Below are positions 43,528 through 54,560 of a DNA stretch of 64,000 nt, piece by piece (the stretch's first letter is position 1; each line of letters begins with the position of its first letter). This stretch comes from Macrothele yani (taxonomy: Eukaryota; Arthropoda; Arachnida; Araneae; Macrothelidae). Below the pieces are notes generated by a model. That model was not told the origin of the DNA, ran no database searches, and was given only the letters and a program-made list of their open reading frames with translations. The position numbers were made by a program, and so were the translations under genes. The stretch lies in assembly GCA_039090855.1 (NCBI GenBank), contig CM077034.1, forward strand, positions 224,891,331 through 224,955,330, in the 5' to 3' direction.

Positions 43528-44854
43528 CAGGGTGTCAGAGAATCACTGGACACAGTACAAAATTATGTAAAACAAAACATTAAACAGATAGAAAGAAACT
43601 GACTGTACTAACTTACAATGTAACTACACAAGTTAATAAATTTCGATGTGAGATCCCTTGGTTGCTCGTAGTACGTCCAGGTGATACTCGATTTCATGCC
43701 ATGTATTGGCAATCATCTGAGGAGTTATGGAATTAATAGCAGCTGTGATACGCTGCTTCAGTTCCTGCAAATCAGTACAATGTGACTGATAGACACGATC
43801 CTTCACATAACCCCACATGAAATAATCCGATGGAGTTAGATCTGGGGAGCGAGGAGCTACAGAATGGGACCACCACGCCCACTCCATCTGTTGGGGAAAT
43901 GCTCATTTAGGCACTTACGTACACACATTGACCAATGCGAAGGCATGCAGTCTTGTTGGAAAATGACGTCATATCTTTTGATCTGGGGTATAGGGATATC
44001 CAAGTAAATGTCACCATTTATGGTTTCTTCGCAGAAGAAAGGGCCAATCACTTCTCTTTTTGATAGGGCGCACCACACATTAACTTTTGGAGAATCACGT
44101 TCCAGTTCAATAGCGGCATGAGGCGGTTCACTGCCCCATATCCAAACAAAACATAGTTTACGAAGTGAAACAATACCTCATACATGAAATGTGGATTAAT
44201 CACTAAAAATTACAGTACTGAGAAAGTTTTCAGTGTTTTCCACTTGATTCAGCATATCCACAGCAAAATCGCATTGCAGAGATTGATTATTTGCATGCAT
44301 CTTTTGCACTATTTGAATTTTATAAGCATGAAACTAATTTCTTCTGCAAGATATCGTGAACTGTCTATTTTGGAATGCACAGTTCTCTGCTTGCTTTACG
44401 AACGGATTTCCTGGGGCTTCGTCGGAAACTTTCATAGCTTGGTCAACCATCTCACCTCTGACGCTAGGCCTACCGGTTCCTCCACGATGTTCCACATTGC
44501 CAGTTTCTTTAAACTGTTTCATTCACCGCTTAGTTGAATTTGTTGACAGAGGATTACAACCATACTCTAAACGGTACCATCTTTTAACTTTAATGACAGA
44601 CTTTAATTCCGCAAACCATAACACACACATCTCCTTCTGCTGTATGGATGACATGACTACTGATAGCGCATTTCTCATAAATTCCTCATCAGGCCACACC
44701 TAGCGCCATCTATCGGATTCTGGGAGTAACAATTCTTCAATACAAAAATATAGGAACCGTGTTAGTAATATGTAACAGAAAAACAGACAATGCTCATAGT
44801 TGTTGTTTTTTGTACATAATTTTGTAATGTGTTTAATAATTCTTGGACACTCTG
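43528..44854 (-). mobile_element. mariner-type transposon, DD41D spacing, unit 1
   Basis: Ends CAGGGTGTCAGAGAATCACT and CAGAGTGTCCAAGAATTATT (complement of the right end) are imperfect inverted repeats, with TA at 43526-43527 and 44855-44856. Length 1,327 bp. Confidence 0.88.
43633..44700 (-). pseudogene. mariner-type transposase, broken, unit 1
   Basis: Minus-strand pieces: an N-terminal part near 44580-44700; MKQFKETGNVEHRGGTGRPS, the HTH end with its GRPS hook (44334-44522); then a first-Asp region in broken frame; NVWCALSKREVIGPFFCEET; second Asp in VIFQQDCMPSHWSMCVRKCL, with FPNRWSGRGGPI; a one-base frameshift; and third Asp in APRSPDLTPSDYFMWGYVKD. About 41 residues separate the last two Asp. 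C-terminus ELKQRITAAINSITPQMIAN. The same lesions are in all three units, so they predate the tandem duplication. Confidence 0.82.
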
Positions 44855-44856
44855 TA

Positions 44857-45175
44857 TAATGGTGAGAGATTGTGTTGCACTAGTAACTGTGATAGAAATG
44901 CTTTCTTTTTTATAACATTACTTTCCTAACAAAGTCATCCCTTATAAAGCTTCAACAGTGTGATAGTAAAATAACTATTAGGAACAGGAAAAGTTTTGTG
45001 AAGGGGCCTTCATATGATGAAAATGATATTTTATGGTATGATGAAAATGATTTTTTAGGTTAGCTAAGAACTTCATTTATTTACCCCCAAATTTTTGTAG
45101 ACTAGGTAACAAGACTGTATACAACAGATTATCATGGCAGCTTTAAGATAAGCATTACCGTACGTCCTCTTACAG
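44857..45175. other. Spacer in unit 1 (repeated in units 2 and 3)
   Basis: No coding signal. GATGAAAATGATATTTTATG and GATGAAAATGATTTTTTAGG near 45018 form a small direct repeat. Confidence 0.5.
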
Positions 45176-48100
45176 AGCACAAACGTTGCTAAAATGGTTT
45201 TGCTATGTTATGGAAACGTCGTTTAAACGGTTTTGCTACGTTATGGAAACGTTTGTTTTCAACGTAATATGCAAAGTAAAAGATTTGAAGAGTGATTCCG
45301 TATCAACTCAACACAATTTGAAGGCATTTTTTATCTCACCATCTCAGATTTTAATGAAATTTGGTACATAGGTGGCCTCTATATAGATAAAGAAAAATAT
45401 CAAATTTCATCGTCATATAGCCAGCGGTTTTGAAAATACAGCTATATAAAATGTCCAAAAACACCCCAAAATCAGAAGATTGATATGTTTTTAAATTATG
45501 ATTGCAGCTCCCCTAATTAAGATAGAGATGGGAAAGGTATCTTTTTGTAGTATTTTTTATGCTCTTTTATTTTATGTACAACAAACACCATAGGGGTTAA
45601 GATTAAAAAAAATTACATTTTAAAATTAAAATTTTGAATTTTTAAAAATGCTACACTCCAAAAAATTTGAAATTTTTTTAAACAATTTGTATGTTTGGTA
45701 TTTGATTACGTGAGTTGTAACTTGGGATGATAATGGGTTTACTTAAAAAGCTATATTCAAATTTAGCCTAACACAAGAGTTCAATGAAAAAAAAATGAAA
45801 AAAACATGTAAACTGAAAATAAATTTGGGCTAAATCTCAAAGTTTCATTAATAATAATATAGTATTTTTGTTATTTAAAACTATTTATTTAAACAATGTT
45901 TTATTTTTAATTGATTTGTTTAAAATCTGAGACTACATGGGTTTAAAATTTTTATTAATTTCATTATTCAGAATTTGTAATAATTCACAATTCAATACAA
46001 AAAAATAAACAGACTTTAAAAAGTAATTTCAATTACTGTTTAAGAAACACATCAAAATAATAGTAACATATGGTATTGAATTGTTTACATTTATGCAAAT
46101 TAAATTCCTAATCTTAAACTTAGATCGTCACTTAAAGCAGAATCTCCTAAAATTAAAAAAAAAGTTGCATCATTGTTTTGAAGTGAAATCACACGTGTAG
46201 ATCCTTGATATAGTCTTTAAAAGCTTCAGTAGTTTGGTGTATTTCTGTTTCAGAGAGATTGTAGAGTCTTCCTGTCGGAGTCAAAGGATTTACTTTACAC
46301 AAGACGTAACTTACAGGAAGCCATAATACATCCTGTGGGCTAGGGTAGGAAAAGGATGTAGATGGACCAGCTGGATGTAAAAATGAGACCTTAACTTCAT
46401 TCTCACTCTCTTCTTTTGGTAGAACATACGCTACCCACCAGTTGTTTTCATAGATCATGGTTATGTAACCACTAATTTCTGTTATTTGCAGTCTGTCTTG
46501 TAATGCTGATACTTTTTCAGTAGCTGACTCGTTTGATTCTGAGAACATATTCACTTTTATTTTTGAATTACTCAATGGGATAGGAATAAAAGCATGAAAT
46601 TTCTGGGTACCTTGTATTGTTAGAGACTTGCTTAGGCGATTTTCCAAAAATTGGTCTGTTTCTATGTATTCTTCTTTACTTACATATGTAAAGTTTGCAC
46701 CAAAAAGGTTCTGAATTGCCCATTCGTACAACTGAAATGGTGTTTGAATTTGATTCTCGTAAGGGCGTTGTAAGCTGGCTTGGGCAGCTAACCTTTTCAC
46801 CGTTCCACCGACGTTATCACATGGCCCCTTCCTGTGTGCTGTTGCTGAAAAATGCCATTCAGCATCAATGTTGAAGCCATCTTGATGGAAACATAAAAGT
46901 TTGTGAACATTTTTCCGATTTTTGCACTGGGCTGCAGACCCGTCAGAGAAATAGTACATTTTTTTGACGCTGTTGTCACCAAACTTACTTTTCAAGAAGT
47001 TTATAAGGGTTTTTTTTTTTTATTTGGAAGCAGTACAGTGAAATTGTGTTGTGCTCTAAACATTCAGAAATTACTACAAAACTTGCATGTTCAGTCTTTT
47101 CTGTTTTGTAATAGATGACAAATGGGTGGACTGTGGCTTGCCCACTGGTCCAGTGATAGCTCTGGGCTTCATCTTGAAGAAGAAAACTATAATTTTTAGC
47201 AAAATCACAAATGATGAGAAATTCTGAGTCCTTGAGGTTTTCCTTAGTACTACTATTCATAAAAGAGCTTTGCTGCTTAGCAATGAAGTCATGTCTGACC
47301 AAAGCAGACAGTTTTTCGCAAAACAAATCAATAAAATCTGAAGTTGATTTTTCTAATGTCTCCAAGTTGCATCTATCAACTGTAATCCATTTGCAAAAAG
47401 TTAGTTTTTCAACCAAGTTCTCAAAACCGTGTTCCCAGAACAGGTGGGACACTTCCCCAAATGACAATCTATGGAAGCAGGGTTGCATAGTACTCTTGCA
47501 AGACAATGTTTGTAGGAAGATAATTGTCCATTCGTTAGTGAACCAATTCTTGCATTTTCCATCATCAGTTTTACATTTTGGTGTGTGGTGCAAACACATA
47601 CCATATGAGTACCACTAGACCCTACCAGGACACGGTTTTTTGGTCTGAGCTCTGCGAATTTGGAAAAACTGACTTTCGTGCCTGCAAATTTATCTTTGAA
47701 TGACTTATAAGCTTCTGTCAAATTACATAAAATCAGCCTGTTTGACAATTTAACTTTATCTCCGTTTTCAGTCCTAACAGAAACACAATCTTTCATTCCA
47801 GGTAAAACCAGACTAATTTCATCACTTTGGTAAAAGGATCGTACTACAACTACTTCAGAAGAGAGAGACTTACCTGGTTTTCTATTAAGGCTTTCCAAAA
47901 TTCCATTCTCCTTCAGAATTTTTTTTTATTGTCTTACCATATAATTAGGAGCATTGAATTCTTGCATGATTTTCCTAACACTCCACGACTCTGGTAAGCA
48001 AGTCAAAATCATCAACTGTTTATCTCTAGTGCAGTTAGAAAAATTACTTTTAAGATTGTCCATAAGAGAGTCATGAAGTATTTCATCCTCGTGATCAGAT

Positions 48101-50052
48101 GATTCTTGAATATTTGTAAAAAGCTTCCGTTTCATAGCAGAACTGATTTTTTGAATTTTGGTTGAAGCATAACATTTAGATTTTAGCCTTTTCTTATTGA
48201 CAGCTGATTCACCCAATTCAGGGAGCGAAGTATTCAGTGTTGAAATTACTTCTGACATAGATGCAAAATGTTTGTCCATTTTCTCATCAGCACAGGTTTC
48301 ATTTGCTTCTTGACTAATTTTTAAGTTTTCAGCTGCTTTCTGCAAGAATTACAAATTTTAGTCTCCTTTGATAAGTCATGAAAATTTTCCAACATCCAGT
48401 CTGTCACATTTCTATATGGATTGAAACATTGTATTAATGCATATCTTGTACTTTCCCTTGTTGATTATTTGTGCATAAAATGTAAAATTCAAATAGTAAA
48501 ATAATTGGCTCCCATTACCTGTTCTTTTTATTTTTCCTAAAAAAATCCTGCACAGCTTCAATTTATAAAAGTCTAGTTTCAAAACTGAAAAGGATATACT
48601 TTATTCAATTTAAAGTTTTCAACCACAAAAGTTTTCAAACACATATCACTTTCACTGCAAGAAACACATGATCACCATCAAAACCTAAAGCAGACTGAGA
48701 AACACATCTGATCACCATCAAAACCTAAAGCAGACTGAGGTCTGCAAGGTAGGAATGCAAGTTGCTGCTTGTTGGGTCTTGTTACCAATGATCTAAACAA
48801 CAGAATCAGTTTTTTAAGTCTGAACATGCAGAGTTTTGTCCAAAACAAAATGTAGCCAACAATATAACTGCACAGTCTTTATTTTTTTATATTATATTGT
48901 GAATTATTACAAATTCTGAATAATGAAATTAATAAAATGTTTAAGCCCATGTAGTCTCAGATTTTAAACATTGTTTAAATAAATGGTTTTAAATAACAAA
49001 AATACTATATTGTTATTAATGAAACTTTTTAAAGATTTAGCCCAAATTTATTCTCAGTTTACATGTTTTTTTTTTCAATAAACCCTTGTGTTAGGCTAAA
49101 TTTGGATATAGCTTTTAAGTAAACCCATTATCATCACAAGTTACAACTCATGTAATCAAATGCCAAACATATAAGGATTGTTTTAAAAAATTTCGAATTT
49201 TTTGGAGCGTCACATTTTGAAAAATTCAAAATTTAAATTTTAATTTTAAAATTTGAATTTTTTAAATATTAACCCCTATGGTGTTGTACATCAAATAAAA
49301 CAGCATAAACAATACTACAAAAAGATACCTTTTCCATCTCTCTATCTTAATTAGGGGAGCTGCAATCACAATTTAAAAACCCATCAATCTTTCGATTTTG
49401 GGGTGTTTTTAATACTTTTTATAGCTGTATTTTCAAAACCGGTGGATATATGACGATGAAATTTGGTATTTTTCTTAATCTATATAGATGCCACCTATGT
49501 ACCAAATTTCATTAAAATCTGAGATGGTCAAGTCAAGTCGCTGTGGTGAGTCGATATGGAATGACCTAAGAACGAAATTGAAACGTTCTAACGTTTTGTT
49601 TGCAACGGCACACGTAAAGCCAAAAAAAAAAAAAGTCTTGAAACTGGAATAGAACCTTCGATAAAACGGTGTGGTAACGTTTTTGCGATGTTTGATGTAA
49701 TACACAAAGGACAGCAACGTTTAATAGAGGAAATTTAGACGTTGATTAACCGTTGCTGTTACATTTACTAAACGTAATACAGAAAGGAAAAGTATGTTGT
49801 AAAATCGAAAATAAAACGTTGCTAAACGGTTGTTAAAACAGTTTCTAAACGTCATAATGAAAGGAATATGACGTTTAAATAACGTCATTTAAACGTCTTA
49901 AAAACAGTGATACAACGTTATAACAACGGTTGAAAAACCATTGAATCAACGAGACGTATTAGCGTATTTTAAACGTAATATTGTGACGTTTTTTCAACGT
50001 CTCGCCGAACTGGTTTTAAAACGTTTTACAAACTTTTTTGTGCTACTTGGGT
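45176..50052 (-). mobile_element. Large inverted-repeat transposon with DDE-like gene, unit 1
   Basis: Arms of roughly 700 bp, 45290-46017 and 48877-49566, are complementary with about 10-15% visible differences (anchors ACCATCTCAGATTTTAATGA; ACCCCTATGGTGTTGTAC; CATTATTCAGAATTTGTAAT). Outside the arms are ACGTT-rich tracts: short on the left (45176-45285), long on the right (49567-50052, at least ten ACGTT and six further AACGT). The right tip reads ACCCAAGTAGCACA on the minus strand; the left tip starts AGCACAAACGTT and seems to lack the first eight bases. A broken gene fills the centre on the minus strand. I cannot place it in a named superfamily. Confidence 0.75.
46189..48428 (-). pseudogene. 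DDE-like transposase candidate of the inverted-repeat element, unit 1
   Basis: Segments in order: CFNPYRNVTDWMLENFHDLS and ICNSCRK, a CxxC zinc-binding look (48345-48428); ESWSRKIMQEFNAPNYMVR-type end of the 139-codon frame (47926-48345, actual SWSVRKIMQEFNAPNYMVR); GILESLNRKPGKSL and LVGSSGTHMVCVCTTHQNVK with CNPASIDCHLGKCPTCSG, more Cys pairs (47401-47898); then ITVDRCNLETLEK, FLIICDFAKNYSFLLQDEAQ, MYYFSDGSAAQCKNRKNVHK and RKGPCDNVGGTVKRLAAQAS. The three Asp lie in DFAKNY, FSDG and CDNVGG. The layout matches a widespread family of uncharacterised invertebrate proteins. Besides older frameshifts near 48340, 47920 and 47410, this copy has a 12-T run at 47010 that splits the last frame. Confidence 0.7.
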
Positions 50053-50093
50053 ATACATATATATACACATACATACATGTATAAATATATATA

Positions 50094-51376
50094 TTGGGTA
50101 TATAAATAAGTTTTGTGGGATTTGAGGTGAACAAAAGACGTTGTTGGGGAACAAAAACATTTTTTTTAATATTAATCGAAGTATGCTCCCTCTGAAGCTA
50201 CAACTTTACCCCATCTTTCGGGCAGTGAACGTATGCCCCGAAGGAAGAATTCTGGTTCCTTGGAAGAGATCCAGTTGTCCAGCCAATTTTTGATGTCTTC
50301 ATAAGAACTAAACCGTTCTCCAGAAAGTGCTGACTACACGACCGGAACAAAAGGTAATCCGATGGCGCAATACCTGGCGAATATGGCAGGTTGGGTAGGA
50401 CTTCCCAGTCGGATCCTTCTAAGTACTTTTTCACAGGTCGAGAAAAATGTGGCCTTGCGTTGTCATGCTGTAAGATGACTTTGTTGTGTCTATTCTCCCA
50501 TTCCGGCCGTTTTTGCTTGAGAGCTCATTTTAAACGCATTAATTGGGTTCGATACCGATCACCAGTAATAGTTTCTGACGGTTTCAGCAGTTCATAGTGG
50601 ATCACACCCTTCTGGTCTCACCAGATACACAGCATTACCTTTGAACCATGGATATTGCATTTTGGCATTGAAGGACCTGGTTCACCTGGCTTCAATTCAT
50701 GCTTTCTGCCATTTAGGGTTATCGTACCATATCCATTTCTCGTCGGCACTAATAATAATACGATGCAAAAAACCATTTCTTTTTGCCTTTGAAGCAGCAA
50801 TTTGCAAATGGTTTTTCGACGTTCAAGGTCTCTTTCCCGCAAAGCATGTGGAACCCAATTCCCTTCTTTTTGCACCATTCCCATGGCAGCCAAACGTTGT
50901 GAAATGCATGGTTGACTAACATTTAATGCTGCTGCTAGTTCTTTTTGGATCCTCGTCGAGTAAAGCTTCCAATTCGGCATCAGCAATTTTTTTGGGTGGT
51001 GGTCCAGAACGTTCTTTATCACTGACATCGAAATCGATGCTTTTGAATCGTCTAAACCAATACTCACATGTTTTTATGGATGGGGAATGTTCACCCTAGA
51101 TTTCTGACATTAAGCGATAGCTGTCGGCAGCAGTGTTCTTCACAATAAAGTAATGCACTAACACTTCCCGCAAATGCTGTTTGGTCGGGACGAAAGTTGC
51201 CATTTTCCATCGAGTAAAACAAATACGTCTTCACACCTCAATCGAACGTCGTATACTGACTCTGACAGCTGGCGTCTCATACTGCGATATCGCAGTGTTG
51301 CCACCTTAAAATACATGCGAGTAGTAATAAGTACGACACTGAACGGAAATCCCTCAAAACTTATTTATATACCCAA
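50094..51376 (-). mobile_element. mariner transposon (DD34D type), unit 1
   Basis: 30-bp inverted ends: TTGGGTATATAAATAAGTTT at the left and the same as complement of the right, differing once later. TA precedes the left end; the right end abuts the RTE tail of unit 2 directly. Length 1,283 bp. Confidence 0.88.
50165..51203 (-). pseudogene. mariner transposase, broken, unit 1
   Basis: Start MATFVPTKQHLREVLVHYFI, the usual mariner N-terminus, then a TAG after YRLMSEI. Further pieces: CEYWFRRFKSIDFDVSDKER, RSGPPPKK; second HTH ALNVSQPCISQRLAAMGMVQ, GNWVPHALRERDLERRK (the WVPHxL box); first-Asp region shifted (SADEKWIWYDN); KVMLCIW (normally MLSIWWD); second Asp in VILQHDNARPHFSRPVKKYL; third Asp in YSPGIAPSDYLLFRS. 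One G in SPGIAPSD replaces the usual D of SPD. C-terminal IRSLPERWGKVVASEGAYF is in other frames. Several shifts; dead in every unit. Confidence 0.85.
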
Positions 51377-51829
51377 TCATCATCATCATTGTCAACCATT
51401 ATCAATCCACTGCTGGACGAAGGTCTCCCCAAGTTTCCTCCACAACGGTCTGTCTTGTGCCAGTCTCCTCCATGTCACTCCCGCATATTTACGAATTTCA
51501 TCCACCCATCTCCCATGTGGTCTTTTTCTGGGTCTTTTCCTGTCCCTTGGAATCCAATCTAAAATTTCGGCTGTCCATCTATGGTCTGTCCTTCTGGCAG
51601 TATGTCCAGCCCATTGCCATTTCAGGGATTTAACTCTGATCATGATGTCTTCCACTCTTGTCATTTTTCGGATCCACGAGTTCCTCTTCTTATCTCTCCT
51701 GGTTACACCAAGTATGCACCTCTCCATGCTTCTTTGAGTTGTCTGCAGCCTTTGTATGTCTCTTTTAGTTAAGGTACACGTCTCTGCACCATACGTAAGC
51801 ACTGGAAGGATGCATTGATCAAACACTTT
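51377..51829 (-). mobile_element. RTE LINE 3' fragment, chimeric (junction copy 1/2)
   Basis: Left part has CGCATATTTACGAATTTC, TCTTTTTCTGGGTC and CATCTATGGTCTGTCC, unlike the unit-1 fragment. Right part has CACCAAGTATGCACC and TTAAGGTACACGTC, private to the unit-1 fragment. The switch lies between about 51592 and 51709. Confidence 0.93.
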
Positions 51830-52912
51830 ATATATATATATATTCTCTTATGATTCTGAATACATGAATTGTGTTTGAAGCCTAAGAAAATAATGAAATG
51901 AATGCATGAATTGTTCATTTGTTTCATTATAACTTTTTGTGACCACCTATGAATTGAAACAGGAAAAGAACTTATACATTTTAAGAACTTGAAGTTAATG
52001 TTATGTACAGAAATAGAAGAGCACAGCACATTTTCAGAGTACAACAACAAATGGCATTAATGAACAACCAATAGAAGAAAATATTTCTGGTTGGCCAAAC
52101 AATGCAAAGGGTTACTCTTGAAATGAGTATATATGTATGAGTAGCAACAGAATGTAACCCATGACAGAACAAACTAGATTGGGAGGCTGTTTTCATATCT
52201 TATTTGCATACAAATTCTTGAAAAAGGTGTTTCAACATTCATAATCAATTGATTCTTACAATTATTTATATGCTATGTACTGTTTGTTACACAATAGGAC
52301 CCTCAAGCGGAAACTAAAAATTGCAATTTCTAAGCACAAGATATAAACTAGGGACATTACACTAAACAAACTTCCTCAAATACTAAGACAATTATAACCA
52401 AAAATTAAGTCTAAATTCGCAAACTAGTGAAAAAAAAGATTAAGAACCAAATACACATGGGTTGAAAAAATACAAAGCAACTAACATACCAAAATAAAAG
52501 GCTCCTCTGTAAAAATACAGAAAAAATGATAAAGAAACATAAACTGAGATATAAATACACAGATCTGCAGCAGAAACACAGCTTTTAGCTACACCTAAAA
52601 GAAAAATTAAAAACAAAGCTGTGAAAGTACTACTTGAATTATCTCTTAGCATTATTTCACCTCACATTTCTAATAATCTATCAGCTAAATTTCAGATGTG
52701 TCCGAAAAACTCGTAAATGAACAACACAACTGACTCAGTTTTATGTTGCAATAACTTAGATGTTAGTGGTATTAAAATGTCTACTTTATGTTCAGTTAAA
52801 TATGAGCAACTGAATTTTCAAGAAAATTGCAACAGCCACAACGAAGCCAGTGAAATGGACTTGAGTCAAAACATAGTTTGTGAAGTCGTATACCTTGTGA
52901 ACAATAAATATA

Positions 52913-54239
52913 CAGGGTGTCAGAGAATCACTGGACACAGTACAAAATTATGTAAAACAAAACATTAAACAGATAGAAAGAAACTGACTGTACTAACTTA
53001 CAATGTAACTACACAAGTTAATAAATTTCGATGTGAGATCCCTTGGTTGCTCGTAGTACGTCCAGGTGATACTCGATTTCATGCCATGTATTGGCAATCA
53101 TCTGAGGAGTTATGGAATTAATAGCAGCTGTGATACGCTGCTTCAGTTCCTGCAAATCAGTACAATGTGACTGATAGACACGATCCTTCACATAACCCCA
53201 CATGAAATAATCCGATGGAGTTAGATCTGGGGAGCGAGGAGCTACAGAATGGGACCACCACGCCCACTCCATCTGTTGGGGAAATGCTCATTTAGGCACT
53301 TACGTACACACATTGACCAATGCGAAGGCATGCAGTCTTGTTGGAAAATGACGTCATATCTTTTGATCTGGGGTATAGGGATATCCAAGTAAATGTCACC
53401 ATTTATGGTTTCTTCGCAGAAGAAAGGGCCAATCACTTCTCTTTTTGATAGGGCGCACCACACATTAACTTTTGGAGAATCACGTTCCAGTTCAATAGCG
53501 GCATGAGGCGGTTCACTGCCCCATATCCAAACAAAACATAGTTTACGAAGTGAAACAATACCTCATACATGAAATGTGGATTAATCACTAAAAATTACAG
53601 TACTGAGAAAGTTTTCAGTGTTTTCCACTTGATTCAGCATATCCACAGCAAAATCGCATTGCAGAGATTGATTATTTGCATGCATCTTTTGCACTATTTG
53701 AATTTTATAAGCATGAAACTAATTTCTTCTGCAAGATATCGTGAACTGTCTATTTTGGAATGCACAGTTCTCTGCTTGCTTTACGAACGGATTTCCTGGG
53801 GCTTCGTCGGAAACTTTCATAGCTTGGTCAACCATCTCACCTCTGACGCTAGGCCTACCGGTTCCTCCACGATGTTCCACATTGCCAGTTTCTTTAAACT
53901 GTTTCATTCACCGCTTAGTTGAATTTGTTGACAGAGGATTACAACCATACTCTAAACGGTACCATCTTTTAACTTTAATGACAGACTTTAATTCCGCAAA
54001 CCATAACACACACATCTCCTTCTGCTGTATGGATGACATGACTACTGATAGCGCATTTCTCATAAATTCCTCATCAGGCCACACCTAGCGCCATCTATCG
54101 GATTCTGGGAGTAACAATTCTTCAATACAAAAATATAGGAACCGTGTTAGTAATATGTAACAGAAAAACAGACAATGCTCATAGTTGTTGTTTTTTGTAC
54201 ATAATTTTGTAATGTGTTTAATAATTCTTGGACACTCTG
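52913..54239 (-). mobile_element. mariner-type transposon, DD41D spacing, unit 2
   Basis: Copy of 43528-44854 with the same broken transposase: third-Asp segment at 53018-53272, second-Asp segment at 53242-53463, HTH end at 53719-53907. Confidence 0.88.
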
Positions 54240-54560
54240 TATAATGGTGAGAGATTGTGTTGCACTAGTAACTGTGATAGAAATGCTTTCTTTTTTATAA
54301 CATTACTTTCCTAACAAAGTCATCCCTTATAAAGCTTCAACAGTGTGATAGTAAAATAACTATTAGGAACAGGAAAAGTTTTGTGAAGGGGCCTTCATAT
54401 GATGAAAATGATATTTTATGGTATGATGAAAATGATTTTTTAGGTTAGCTAAGAACTTCATTTATTTACCCCCAAATTTTTGTAGACTAGGTAACAAGAC
54501 TGTATACAACAGATTATCATGGCAGCTTTAAGATAAGCATTACCGTACGTCCTCTTACAG

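Larger units (their letters stand above)
41990..51376 (+). repeat. 9.38-kb tandem segment, unit 1
   Basis: Everything from the RTE 3' fragment to the end of the DD34D mariner recurs 9,382-9,385 bp further on. Apart from the first 250 bp (a different RTE copy) the visible differences from unit 2 are lengths of A or T runs, for example 12 T against 11 T at 47010/56394 and 9 T against 8 T at 47919/57302. The unit contains no tRNA, rRNA or host gene. Confidence 0.97.

Noticed and set aside
43332..43583. 83-codon ORF repeated in all three tandem units as a conserved gene
   Set aside because: The identity comes from recent segment duplication, not selection, and the frame ends inside the mariner terminus.
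32361..50052. Polinton/Maverick virus-like transposon, suggested by large size, long inverted repeats and a 6-bp flank repeat
   Set aside because: No polymerase B, integrase, packaging ATPase, protease or capsid-like frame is present, and the tips do not match.
50094..51376. LTR retrotransposon ends, from the direct 9.4-kb repetition of terminal sequences
   Set aside because: The repeated block is a whole multi-element segment with mariner inverted repeats and TA sites, not LTRs; no gag or pol of LTR type is seen.
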